Source: CAZFCK01 sp964517355 (GTDB taxonomy: Bacteria > Desulfobacterota > Desulfovibrionia > Desulfovibrionales > Desulfovibrionaceae). From it: a DNA stretch of 20,463 nucleotides. A program made the translations under genes and the position numbers. Location of the stretch: NCBI GenBank assembly GCA_964517355.1, contig CAZFCK010000070.1, positions 1 to 20,463 on the forward strand, in the 5' to 3' direction. This document shows positions 13,995-20,463 of the stretch, one piece after another. Within the stretch, counting starts at the first letter, position 1, and the number at the start of each line of letters is the position of its first letter. The notes beneath the pieces were generated by a model. That model saw only the letters and a list, made by a program, of their open reading frames with translations. It did not search any database and was not told the DNA's origin.

Positions 13995-15776
13995 ATGCGT
14001 ATTGTCTATTGCATTATGACTTCCGTCTTGCTGTTGTTTTTCCTCTGTCTTCCGGCCAAGGCCCAGGAACCCGCCCCAGGCAGGCTTTATGTCGAAGCCA
14101 ACGTGGCCGAAGCGGTCATAAGCATTCTCAACCAGCAGCTGACATTCCACCAGGGCATCAAACTACCTCCGGGCATGTACGTGGTCCAGGTCGCGGCAGA
14201 GGGCTTCGCCACGCAGACAAAAACCGTAACCGTGCTCGCGGACAAAGATTTGCGCCTGCGGGTGACGCTTGACGCCGCGGACGATGAGGCGTCTCCGACC
14301 GAGACCGCCGCGAAGGCGAAAAATACGGATGATCCTTGGACGGTTTCCAGAGCCAAAGGAAAAAACCGGCTCTTCGTGAAAACAAATCCGGACGACGCCA
14401 CAGTGCGCATCCTGAACATCGCCCCGAAATTCCAGCAAGGCATGCAGCTCAAGCCTGGTGAATACAAAGTCGAGGTGAGGAAAGAGGGCGTGGGCGAACT
14501 TGTGCGCACGATCACGTTGAAACAAAATGAAGACGTGACCCTGGACGTGAACCTCCCGGGCACAACCGGGAAAAAGGAATCCGCCGCTGCCGGAGAACAG
14601 AGCCCCGAACCGCAACAAGAAGCGCAACAAATGGGGCGCTTGTTCGTAAAAGCCGTTCCCGAAGGTTCGGCCATTCGCCTGCTGGAAGATGGTGCGGTGT
14701 TCAAGCAGGGAATCAAACTGAATCCGGGCGAATACACCATAGAAGTCAGCCGCAAGGGCTACCAATCCACCACGCTCAAAGCGGAAGTTTTCGAGAACAA
14801 GGATACCCGCGTTAGCATTACCCTGATTTCCGACACGCCGTTGCCTCCGGATTTTCCTCCCGCGGAACTGGAGGATGAAAAGATCGCCACATCTCCCGCC
14901 GGAGAGGCCAAAGAACAGATCTACGTGGTCACAAAGCCGGAAAACGCCACCGTGCGCATCCTGAATATCGTTCCCAAGTTCGACCAGGGCCTGGAAGTGG
15001 GGCACGGCACCTATGAGGTGGAAGTCTCGCACGACAAGTATGAAACCCAGGTGCGCATGGTCGAAGTGCCCCAAGGCAAACATGTGGCGGTGGGATTTGA
15101 TTTGCGCCCCCCTGAGGAGCGCTTGCGCAAAAAGAACACCCCGTCCGCGGCCCAGGACCGTCCCCTGCTCAGCGATGCGGCCAAGGGCCAGTTGTTCGTG
15201 GAAACCAATGTGGAAGATCCGAGCATCAGCCTTATGGATCTGAATAAATCGTTTGAGCAAGGCATGGAGCTTGCTCCGGGCACTTATCGCATCGAGGTTT
15301 TCAAGAAGGGCGTGGGCCGCAAGGAAGGCGTGGCCGTGATCAGCCCGGGCAAAGTATCCCATGTTACCGTGCGTCTTTCCCAACCCGCCACACAGGTGCG
15401 GCAACAGGAGCGGGAACAGATGGCGGAACAGCGCAAAACCCTCCTCAACCGGGCTCTTGATGCGGAACGCGCCAAAGATTTCAGCACGGCGATGGACATC
15501 ATCAACCAGGCGTTGGAATTGGACCCACGCTATGCCAAATCCTACAAAATTCGTGGCGACATCTTTTTCGCTCTGCGCGATTACCATCAGGCCCTTGAGA
15601 ATTACGACCGCTCCATAGAGCTGTACCCCGATACCGCTTCGCCGTATCTGGCGAGGGGCAAAACCTACGCCTTGCTCAAAGACCCTGAATCCGCTTGCTA
15701 CGACTTCTGGAAGGCCTGCGCCTTGGAGCGTTGCGAAGGCATCGCCACAGCCAAAAAGCAAGGGCTTTGCCGCTGA
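13995..15776 (+). CDS. Exported protein with five PEGA repeats and C-terminal TPR domain
   Basis: A 593-residue exported protein. It has a Sec signal (MRIVYCIMTSVLLLFFLCLPAKA, cut after A23) and five PEGA-type beta repeats (PF08308) of about 63 residues starting at 30, 125, 215, 308 and 399. Each runs RLFVxTxP..ATVRILN...F.QG..L.PG.Y.VEV...G, then a hydrophobic strand. Acidic, Ala/Pro/Gln-rich linkers separate them. A short charged coiled-coil-like segment (about 465-480) leads to TPR repeats (about 480-590) containing SYKIRGDIFFALRDYHQALENY. The last 30 residues hold four cysteines, possible periplasmic disulfides. PEGA domains are thought to bind surface structures or cell-wall material; no enzymatic motif is seen. 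It is followed 33 bp later by wecE, so it probably belongs to the glycan operon as a scaffold or surface-layer organiser (inference). Confidence 0.85.
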   Translation: MRIVYCIMTSVLLLFFLCLPAKAQEPAPGRLYVEANVAEAVISILNQQLTFHQGIKLPPGMYVVQVAAEGFATQTKTVTVLADKDLRLRVTLDAADDEASPTETAAKAKNTDDPWTVSRAKGKNRLFVKTNPDDATVRILNIAPKFQQGMQLKPGEYKVEVRKEGVGELVRTITLKQNEDVTLDVNLPGTTGKKESAAAGEQSPEPQQEAQQMGRLFVKAVPEGSAIRLLEDGAVFKQGIKLNPGEYTIEVSRKGYQSTTLKAEVFENKDTRVSITLISDTPLPPDFPPAELEDEKIATSPAGEAKEQIYVVTKPENATVRILNIVPKFDQGLEVGHGTYEVEVSHDKYETQVRMVEVPQGKHVAVGFDLRPPEERLRKKNTPSAAQDRPLLSDAAKGQLFVETNVEDPSISLMDLNKSFEQGMELAPGTYRIEVFKKGVGRKEGVAVISPGKVSHVTVRLSQPATQVRQQEREQMAEQRKTLLNRALDAERAKDFSTAMDIINQALELDPRYAKSYKIRGDIFFALRDYHQALENYDRSIELYPDTASPYLARGKTYALLKDPESACYDFWKACALERCEGIATAKKQGLCR

Positions 15777-15797
15777 CGGCATACGAGACAACTCGTG

Positions 15798-15803
15798 AAG
15801 GAG
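15798..15803 (+). promoter_or_regulatory. Ribosome-binding site deciding the TTG start of wecE
   Basis: AAGGAG, 6 nt before TTG 15810. It lies inside the frame that could start at GTG 15795, which argues against that GTG and for a TTG start. Confidence 0.65.
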
Positions 15804-15809
15804 CCTTTT

Positions 15810-16958
15810 TTGAACGACTTTCCTCCCATTCCATTTAACAAACCCTTCATTGTCGGCAAAGAACTCTACAACATCTCCTACGCGGTCCTGAAAAACGCAT
15901 GGCTGTCGGGAGACGGCGAATTTTCGAAAAAATGCCACGCCTGGCTGGTCGAAAATCTGCAGTGCAAAGCCGCGCTGCTCACCAATTCATGCACGTCGGC
16001 CCTGGAAATGGCCGCCTTGCTGTTCGATGTTGGCCCGGGCGATGAAGTCATCATGCCTTCCTTCACCTTTGTCTCCACGGCAAACGCCTTTGTCCTGCGG
16101 GGGGCGACGCCTGTTTTCGTCGATATCCGCCCGGACACGCTGAACATGGATGAAGGGCTGGTTGAAGAGGCGCTCACGGAACACACCAAGGTCGTGGTCC
16201 CGGTCCATTACGCCGGCGTGGCCTGCGAGATGTCGCGGCTTCTGGATATCGCGCGGGAAAACAATCTCTGGATGGTGGAAGACGCCGCACAGGCCCTGTT
16301 CGCCCTGTACAACGGCAAGCCCCTGGGTTCCTTCGGCCATTTGGGATGCCTCAGTTTTCATGAAACCAAGAACATCATTTGCGGTGAAGGCGGCGCCTTG
16401 CTCATCAACGACGAAAAACTCATTGAACGCGCCCAAATCATCCGTGAAAAAGGCACGAACCGCTCCATGTTCCTGAAGGGGCAAGTGGACAAATACACCT
16501 GGGTGGACCTGGGGTCCTCATTTCTGCCCAGCGAGCTTACCGCCGCGTTTCTCTATGCCCAGATGGAGCACGTGCGCTCCATCAACGAGAAACGGTGCGG
16601 CATCCTGGACCGCTACGAACAAGAACTCGCCCCCTTGCAGCTCAAGGGCAAACTGCGTCTGCCCATACGGCCCGAAGGAGCCGTATGCAACGGACATCTC
16701 ATGTACATACTGACCAATACCGCCGCTGAACGTGACGCGCTCCTCGACCATCTACGCGCGCGCAACATCCACGCGGTCTTTCATTTCATTCCGTTGCATT
16801 CATCTCCCGGCGGTAAAAAGTACTGCAGAATCCACGGTTCCATGCACAATACGGAATCCATAGCTTCCAGAATCATCAGGCTGCCTTTGTTTTACGAAAT
16901 GACGGACGAAGAAATTCACAGAACCGTAGACGCCATCATGGACTTTTATGATAAATAG
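15810..16958 (+). CDS. wecE: dTDP-4-amino-4,6-dideoxygalactose transaminase (DegT/DnrJ/EryC1 family)
   Basis: PLP-dependent sugar aminotransferase that converts dTDP-4-keto-6-deoxyglucose to dTDP-4-amino-4,6-dideoxy-D-galactose (dTDP-Fuc4N), with glutamate as donor, in the cytoplasm. The 382-residue sequence is close to E. coli WecE/RffA along its whole length: IPFNKPFIVG near the N-terminus, LTNSCTSALEMAALL, GDEVIMPSFTFVSTANAFVL, VVPVHYAGVACEM, VEDAAQ, the Schiff-base lysine in FHETKN (K187), IREKGTNRS and GQVDKYTW. This makes the substrate call stronger than for a generic DegT member. The TTG start at 15810 fits AAGGAG 6 nt upstream and aligns with the E. coli N-terminus; GTG 15795 is the alternative. 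It follows the PEGA gene by 33 bp. RmlA and RmlB, which make its substrate, are not in the window, nor are partner genes of the enterobacterial common antigen pathway, so the sugar probably enters another glycan. Confidence 0.92.
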   Translation: MNDFPPIPFNKPFIVGKELYNISYAVLKNAWLSGDGEFSKKCHAWLVENLQCKAALLTNSCTSALEMAALLFDVGPGDEVIMPSFTFVSTANAFVLRGATPVFVDIRPDTLNMDEGLVEEALTEHTKVVVPVHYAGVACEMSRLLDIARENNLWMVEDAAQALFALYNGKPLGSFGHLGCLSFHETKNIICGEGGALLINDEKLIERAQIIREKGTNRSMFLKGQVDKYTWVDLGSSFLPSELTAAFLYAQMEHVRSINEKRCGILDRYEQELAPLQLKGKLRLPIRPEGAVCNGHLMYILTNTAAERDALLDHLRARNIHAVFHFIPLHSSPGGKKYCRIHGSMHNTESIASRIIRLPLFYEMTDEEIHRTVDAIMDFYDK

Positions 16959-16998
16959 ACACCCTGTTTTTCCGTGAACGGCTGTTGGTGAGTCCGCG

Positions 16999-17069
16999 CC
17001 TTGCCCGACGCATACCCCTGGAAAAGTATGGCACAGGACAAGGTACCCCGCGTATGCAGCGTCATACGC
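16999..17069 (+). other. Potentially structured leader upstream of the Sat-CysC gene
   Basis: The 153-bp gap between wecE and the Sat-CysC gene has no ORF but several pairing segments: CCTTG (16999-17003) with CAAGG (17039-17043) enclosing CATAC (17011-17015) with GTATG (17026-17030), then a hairpin GCGTATG (17050-17056) / CATACGC (17063-17069) with a 6-nt loop. No T-tract follows. GCATAC at 17010-17015 could also pair with GTATGC at 17052-17057, allowing two alternative folds, as in an attenuator or riboswitch. I recognise no known class. I see no convincing promoter in the gap. Confidence 0.35.
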
Positions 17070-17111
17070 TCATGAACCACCAGTAACTCATTGACGAGAG
17101 GCAACACAGCC

Positions 17112-18842
17112 ATGACCATCACTTCATTAGCTCCATTACCCAACGCAGAAAGTCTGCTCGTTCATTTCCGGCGCATCGAACAACTCAAGAAAGAATCCGT
17201 CAACATGCCTTCCATACAGTTGGGCTATGACGCCTTGAGCGACATTGAGCTCATGCTCAACAGGGGCTTTTTCCCCTTGCACGGCTTCATGGGCAAATCC
17301 GATTACGAATCCGTGCTCGACACCATGCGCCTGAGCACGGGAGAATTCTGGCCCGTACCCATAACGTTGCGCGTGCCCGCGAAACTGGGCGCTTCCCTGT
17401 CTCCGGATAAGCAGCTCGCCGTTCGCGATCCCGAAGGGTTCATGCTCGCCGTTCTCACCGTGGAAGACGTGTGGGAGCCTGATCTTGCCCGCGAAGCCAA
17501 GGCCGTATACGGCACGGACGACCCCACGCTGCACCCTGAAGTGGCCAAACTGCTCGCCTCCAACGGATCGCTCTACGTCGGAGGTCAGCTTGAAGGCATC
17601 AACATGCCGCAGCACTACGACTTTATGGACATGCGGTACAGCCCTTCCGAACTGCACAGGATCTTCTCCGAGCGGGGGTGGACCAAAATCATCGGATATC
17701 AGAATCATGACCCGCTGCACCGCATGCACAAGGAAATGTTGTTGTCCGCAGCCGTGGAGGCGGGCGCGAAGCTGTTGCTCTCGCCGCTGATCAAACCATC
17801 GTTCTCCACGGAAGTGGGACATTTTTCACTGGTGCGCTGCTACCAGCACTTCGTCAACCATCTCCCCCGCAACGGCGCAATGCTCCATATCACGCCCATG
17901 CGCTGCCGCGGCGCGGGACCGAGGGGCGCTTTGCTCCAGGCCTTGATCAACCGCAACTACGGATGCACCCATTTTCTGGTGAACGAACATCAGGACGAAC
18001 CCCTGGAACGTTCCACGCCCTTTTACCCCGCCAAAGCGGCCTTTACCGCCATTGAGGAACACAAGGAAATCCTCGATATCGAACCCCTGCTCGCCCGGCC
18101 GCGAGTCTATGTGGAGGATTTCAACATGTTCATCCTGCCCGAGGAGGTCAAGGAAGGAGTCACGCCACTCGACATTTCCAACGGCGACCTGCGCGGCAAG
18201 CTCGACAGCGGTGAGCCCCTCCCCGACTGGTTCACCTTTCCGGAGATCATCGAGGAACTGTGTCGCTCCACACCGCCGCGCACGCGCCAGGGATTCACCT
18301 TGTTTCTCACCGGCCTTTCCGGCGCGGGCAAATCGACCGTGGCCAAGGTGCTCTACGTGAAGTTGCAGGAATTGCAGGACCGTCCCGTCACGTTGCTGGA
18401 CGGCGACATTGTGCGGCGCAACCTCTCCAGCGAGCTGTCGTTCAGCAAGGAACACCGCAACCTCAACGTGACGCGCATCGGCTTCGTGGCCAGCGAAATC
18501 ACCAAAAACCGCGGCATAGCCATCTGCGCGCCCATCGCCCCTTACGAGGAATCGCGGAAAAACGCCCGCGACATGGTCAAGAAGTACGGCGGGTTTGTGG
18601 AGATATACATGTCCACCCCCTTGGAGATATGCCAGCAGCGCGACCGCAAGGGCCTGTACGCCAAGGCCAAGGCCGGTATCGTCAAAGGCGTCACGGGTAT
18701 CGACGATCCCTATGAAATCCCGGTCCACGCCGCTCTGAGCATCGACACGACTGAAATCACTCCAAGTGAAGCGACCGACATCATTTTGCAATATCTCATC
18801 AAAGAGGGCTATCTCACCGCCCGGAACAAACAAGGTGCCTAA
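17112..18842 (+). CDS. cysC: Sat-CysC fusion: degenerate ATP-sulfurylase domain plus APS kinase
   Basis: A 576-residue cytoplasmic fusion in the order ATP sulfurylase (PUA-like plus catalytic domain, about 1-390) then APS kinase (about 398-572), as in Aquifex. Together these normally make PAPS from sulfate. The kinase half keeps the P-loop GLSGAGKST (401-409), DGD (430-432), RDRKGLY and the TGIDDPYE motif; the serine phosphorylated in E. coli CysC is Ala476 in APIAPY. The sulfurylase half keeps the fold and the HxxH (H203, H206), but QTRNP is QNHDP (197-201), GRDHAG is NEHQDE (291-296), and ISGT is ISNG. Normal adenylyl transfer is therefore doubtful; the domain may be regulatory, or use another substrate. 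ATG 17112 has GAGAGG about 10 nt upstream; the frame opens at TTG 17091. manC follows after 2 bp, placing it in a sugar operon. PAPS for glycan sulfation is the simplest role (inference). Confidence 0.85.
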   Translation: MTITSLAPLPNAESLLVHFRRIEQLKKESVNMPSIQLGYDALSDIELMLNRGFFPLHGFMGKSDYESVLDTMRLSTGEFWPVPITLRVPAKLGASLSPDKQLAVRDPEGFMLAVLTVEDVWEPDLAREAKAVYGTDDPTLHPEVAKLLASNGSLYVGGQLEGINMPQHYDFMDMRYSPSELHRIFSERGWTKIIGYQNHDPLHRMHKEMLLSAAVEAGAKLLLSPLIKPSFSTEVGHFSLVRCYQHFVNHLPRNGAMLHITPMRCRGAGPRGALLQALINRNYGCTHFLVNEHQDEPLERSTPFYPAKAAFTAIEEHKEILDIEPLLARPRVYVEDFNMFILPEEVKEGVTPLDISNGDLRGKLDSGEPLPDWFTFPEIIEELCRSTPPRTRQGFTLFLTGLSGAGKSTVAKVLYVKLQELQDRPVTLLDGDIVRRNLSSELSFSKEHRNLNVTRIGFVASEITKNRGIAICAPIAPYEESRKNARDMVKKYGGFVEIYMSTPLEICQQRDRKGLYAKAKAGIVKGVTGIDDPYEIPVHAALSIDTTEITPSEATDIILQYLIKEGYLTARNKQGA

Positions 18843-18844
18843 CA

Positions 18845-20287
18845 ATGAGCAGGGATATCATCCCCATCATTCTTTCGGGGGGCTCGGGCACACGGCTCTG
18901 GCCCCTGTCTCGCAAGCTGTACCCTAAGCAATACCTGCAACTGCTGGATCACGAAACCTCGCTTTTGCAGGACACCGTGCTGCGGCTTTCCGGTCTGGAA
19001 ATTGCCACCGCCCCCATTGTGCTCTGTAACGAAGAGCATCGCTTCCTGGTGGCCGAGCAGCTGCGCTTGATCGAGCGCCGGGCCGCGGCCCTGTTGCTGG
19101 AACCCGCTGGACGCAACACCGCGCCCGCGGTGGCCGTGGCCGCCCATCAGGCCCTGGCCTTAAGTGACGATCCCGTGTTGCTGGTGCTTCCGGCAGATCA
19201 TTTCATTAGCGATGTCAATGCGTTCTACAAGTCCATCACTACCGGGCTGCCCCTGGCGCGCCAGGGGCGCCTGGTCACTTTCGGCATTGTGCCTCTGGAA
19301 CCGGAAACCGGCTACGGCTACATCAAACGCGGGGAGCAAATCCCCCCTTCCTCGGAAGAACAGTCCCCCTGTTTCGCCATCTCCAGCTTTGTGGAAAAAC
19401 CCGATCTCGCGACGGCGAATTCCTATTTGCGACAAGGCGGCTATTATTGGAACAGCGGCATGTTCCTCTTCTCGGCCCAATCGTTTTTGCAGGAACTCGC
19501 GACCCTGCAACCGGAGATGGCCGAGTATTCGCGTCAGGCCTATGAAACGGGGCGCAAAGACCTCGATTTCTACCGGCTCGATACGGACTCCTTCGCCGCC
19601 TGTCCGGCGGACTCCATTGACTACGCCGTGATGGAAAAAACAACCCGCGGCGCCGTGGTGCAGCTCGACTCGCCATGGAGCGACGTTGGATCATGGGGAG
19701 CGCTCTGGGACATTAAACCCAAAGACGCAAACGGCAATGTGATTATCGGCGATGTCATCACCGCCAACGTCGCCAATTCCTACCTCCACTCCACAGGCAG
19801 ACTGCTCGCCGTGGTCGGCGTGCAGGATCACGTGGTGGTGGAAACATCCGACGCGGTGATGGTCGCGCCCAAAAGCCAGGTCCAGGACATCAAGAAACTG
19901 GTGAACGCGCTCTACAGCAGCAAACGCGAAGAAGCCCTGAGCCATAAAAAAGTCTACCGCCCCTGGGGCTCTTACGAATCCATAGACATGGGCGGACGGT
20001 TCCAGGTGAAGCGCATCACGGTTGCGCCCGGCTGCAAGCTCTCGCTGCAAAAGCATTATCACCGCGCCGAGCACTGGATCGTGGTCCGGGGCACGGCCCT
20101 TGTCACCCGCAACGAAAAAACCTTCACTTTGAGTGAAGATCAATCCACATACATCTCCCTCGGGGACACCCATCGCCTGGAAAACCCAGGCAAAATCCCC
20201 CTGGAACTCATCGAGGTGCAAACCGGCAGCTATCTGGGAGAAGACGACATCGTGCGCGAAGAAGACGACTTCGGCCGGATACAATAG
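18845..20287 (+). CDS. manC: Mannose-1-phosphate guanylyltransferase / mannose-6-phosphate isomerase
   Basis: Bifunctional cytoplasmic enzyme of the ManC/AlgA/XanB type (480 residues, the usual length). It isomerises fructose-6-phosphate to mannose-6-phosphate and makes GDP-mannose from mannose-1-phosphate and GTP. Residues 1-300 form the nucleotidyltransferase domain, with the signature LSGGSGTRLWPLSRKLYPKQ near the N-terminus, FVEKPD, NSGMFLF and DYAVMEKT. The C-terminal cupin isomerase domain shows RPWGSYESID, PGCKLSLQ and the metal-binding QKHYHRAEHWIVV (from Q402). The ATG is 2 bp after the Sat-CysC stop and uses AAGGTG at the end of that gene as its ribosome-binding site, so the two are tightly coupled. 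A phosphomannomutase, needed between the two steps, is not in the window. It is the last gene before a strong hairpin. Confidence 0.95.
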   Translation: MSRDIIPIILSGGSGTRLWPLSRKLYPKQYLQLLDHETSLLQDTVLRLSGLEIATAPIVLCNEEHRFLVAEQLRLIERRAAALLLEPAGRNTAPAVAVAAHQALALSDDPVLLVLPADHFISDVNAFYKSITTGLPLARQGRLVTFGIVPLEPETGYGYIKRGEQIPPSSEEQSPCFAISSFVEKPDLATANSYLRQGGYYWNSGMFLFSAQSFLQELATLQPEMAEYSRQAYETGRKDLDFYRLDTDSFAACPADSIDYAVMEKTTRGAVVQLDSPWSDVGSWGALWDIKPKDANGNVIIGDVITANVANSYLHSTGRLLAVVGVQDHVVVETSDAVMVAPKSQVQDIKKLVNALYSSKREEALSHKKVYRPWGSYESIDMGGRFQVKRITVAPGCKLSLQKHYHRAEHWIVVRGTALVTRNEKTFTLSEDQSTYISLGDTHRLENPGKIPLELIEVQTGSYLGEDDIVREEDDFGRIQ

Positions 20288-20295
20288 ATAAACCT

Positions 20296-20331
20296 GGGGG
20301 AGAACCTTCTTTCTCGAAAAGGTTTTCCCCC
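20296..20331 (+). terminator. Long hairpin ending the manC operon
   Basis: A 13-bp stem with GGGGGAGAACCTT (20296-20308) and AAGGTTTTCCCCC (20319-20331), one G-U pair and a 10-nt loop, 8 bp after the stop codon. It resembles the G/C-then-A/T palindromes common at gene ends in Desulfovibrio (general knowledge). There is no T-run directly after it, so it may act as an mRNA 3' stabiliser, a bidirectional terminator, or both. Confidence 0.65.
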
Positions 20332-20463
20332 TGAAAAGTTATTTTAATTAAGGATGCACTGATTAAAGACTTGTTAAGGTTTTCCCTCTCGCATTTTCTT
20401 TTCATAATAAATTTAGCGCATTTTCGCCTTGAAACAAGGCTCTCCCCTGAAACAATTTCCAAT
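20332..20463. repeat. AT-rich gene-free tail with partial copies of the hairpin arm
   Basis: No gene is seen here. AAGGTTTTCCC from the hairpin arm (20319-20329) recurs exactly at 20376-20386. A looser copy, AAGGCTCTCCCCTGAAAC, at 20437 onward resembles the arm plus the TGAAAAG after it. A small hairpin GCCTTG-AAA-CAAGGC lies at 20426-20440. Confidence 0.4.

Noticed and set aside
13949..14272. Plus-strand frame starting at a GTG just after AAGGAGG
   Set aside because: The spacing of 1 nt is too short for initiation, the product is His/Arg-rich without features, and it overlaps the PEGA gene in another frame.
14163..15938. Minus-strand open frame (591 codons) opposite the PEGA protein
   Set aside because: Antisense shadow of a repeat-containing gene; its internal repetition mirrors the PEGA repeats, and it shows no family motifs.
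1..20463. CRISPR arrays, tRNA or rRNA genes
   Set aside because: No regularly spaced direct repeats, no cloverleaf with a GTTCGA-type T-arm in the gaps, and no rRNA signature sequences were seen.

Overview
The window looks like chromosomal DNA of a GC-rich Gram-negative bacterium, most likely a sulfate-reducing Desulfovibrio-type deltaproteobacterium. This is inferred from the gene set (an STT3/PglB-type oligosaccharyltransferase, a two-domain molybdate-binding Mop protein, a fused ATP-sulfurylase/APS-kinase), from the periplasmic A2M-PbpC pair (which implies an outer membrane and periplasm), and from the style of the long palindromic hairpins. No rRNA or marker gene is present to prove it.

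Left part (1-1600): a Tat-exported serine beta-lactamase/DD-peptidase-like gene on the minus strand, cut short near the window edge, then about 500 bp of AT-rich non-coding DNA, then a monocistronic di-Mop (TOBE) molybdate/tungstate-binding protein with its own promoter, a Fur-box-like sequence and a strong intrinsic terminator.

Middle (1611-9819, minus strand): a two-gene operon with a very large membrane-anchored alpha-2-macroglobulin (intact CLEQ thioester) followed, with overlap, by the peptidoglycan synthase PbpC. This is the widespread bacterial pair thought to trap invading proteases and repair the wall. Overlapping divergent promoters at about 9864-9908 separate it from the right half.

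Right part (9995-20287, plus strand): a glycan-assembly region. It holds a small C-terminally anchored membrane protein of unknown function coupled to an STT3/PglB-type oligosaccharyltransferase; a GT87 polytopic glycosyltransferase with its own promoter; a periplasmic protein with five evenly spaced PEGA repeats and TPRs; WecE/RffA (dTDP-4-amino-4,6-dideoxygalactose synthesis); a Sat-CysC fusion whose ATP-sulfurylase half has lost most signature active-site residues while the APS-kinase half keeps its P-loop; and the bifunctional ManC (GDP-mannose supply). Together they could make nucleotide sugars, build a lipid-linked glycan, perhaps sulfate it, and transfer it to periplasmic proteins. That pathway is inference: no flippase, initiating phosphoglycosyltransferase or sulfotransferase lies in the window.

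The main candidates for something undescribed are the degenerate Sat-CysC enzyme in a sugar operon with a structured leader, the small ORF coupled to the oligosaccharyltransferase, the non-canonical WWDYG motif of the latter, and the five-PEGA/TPR protein inside a nucleotide-sugar operon.
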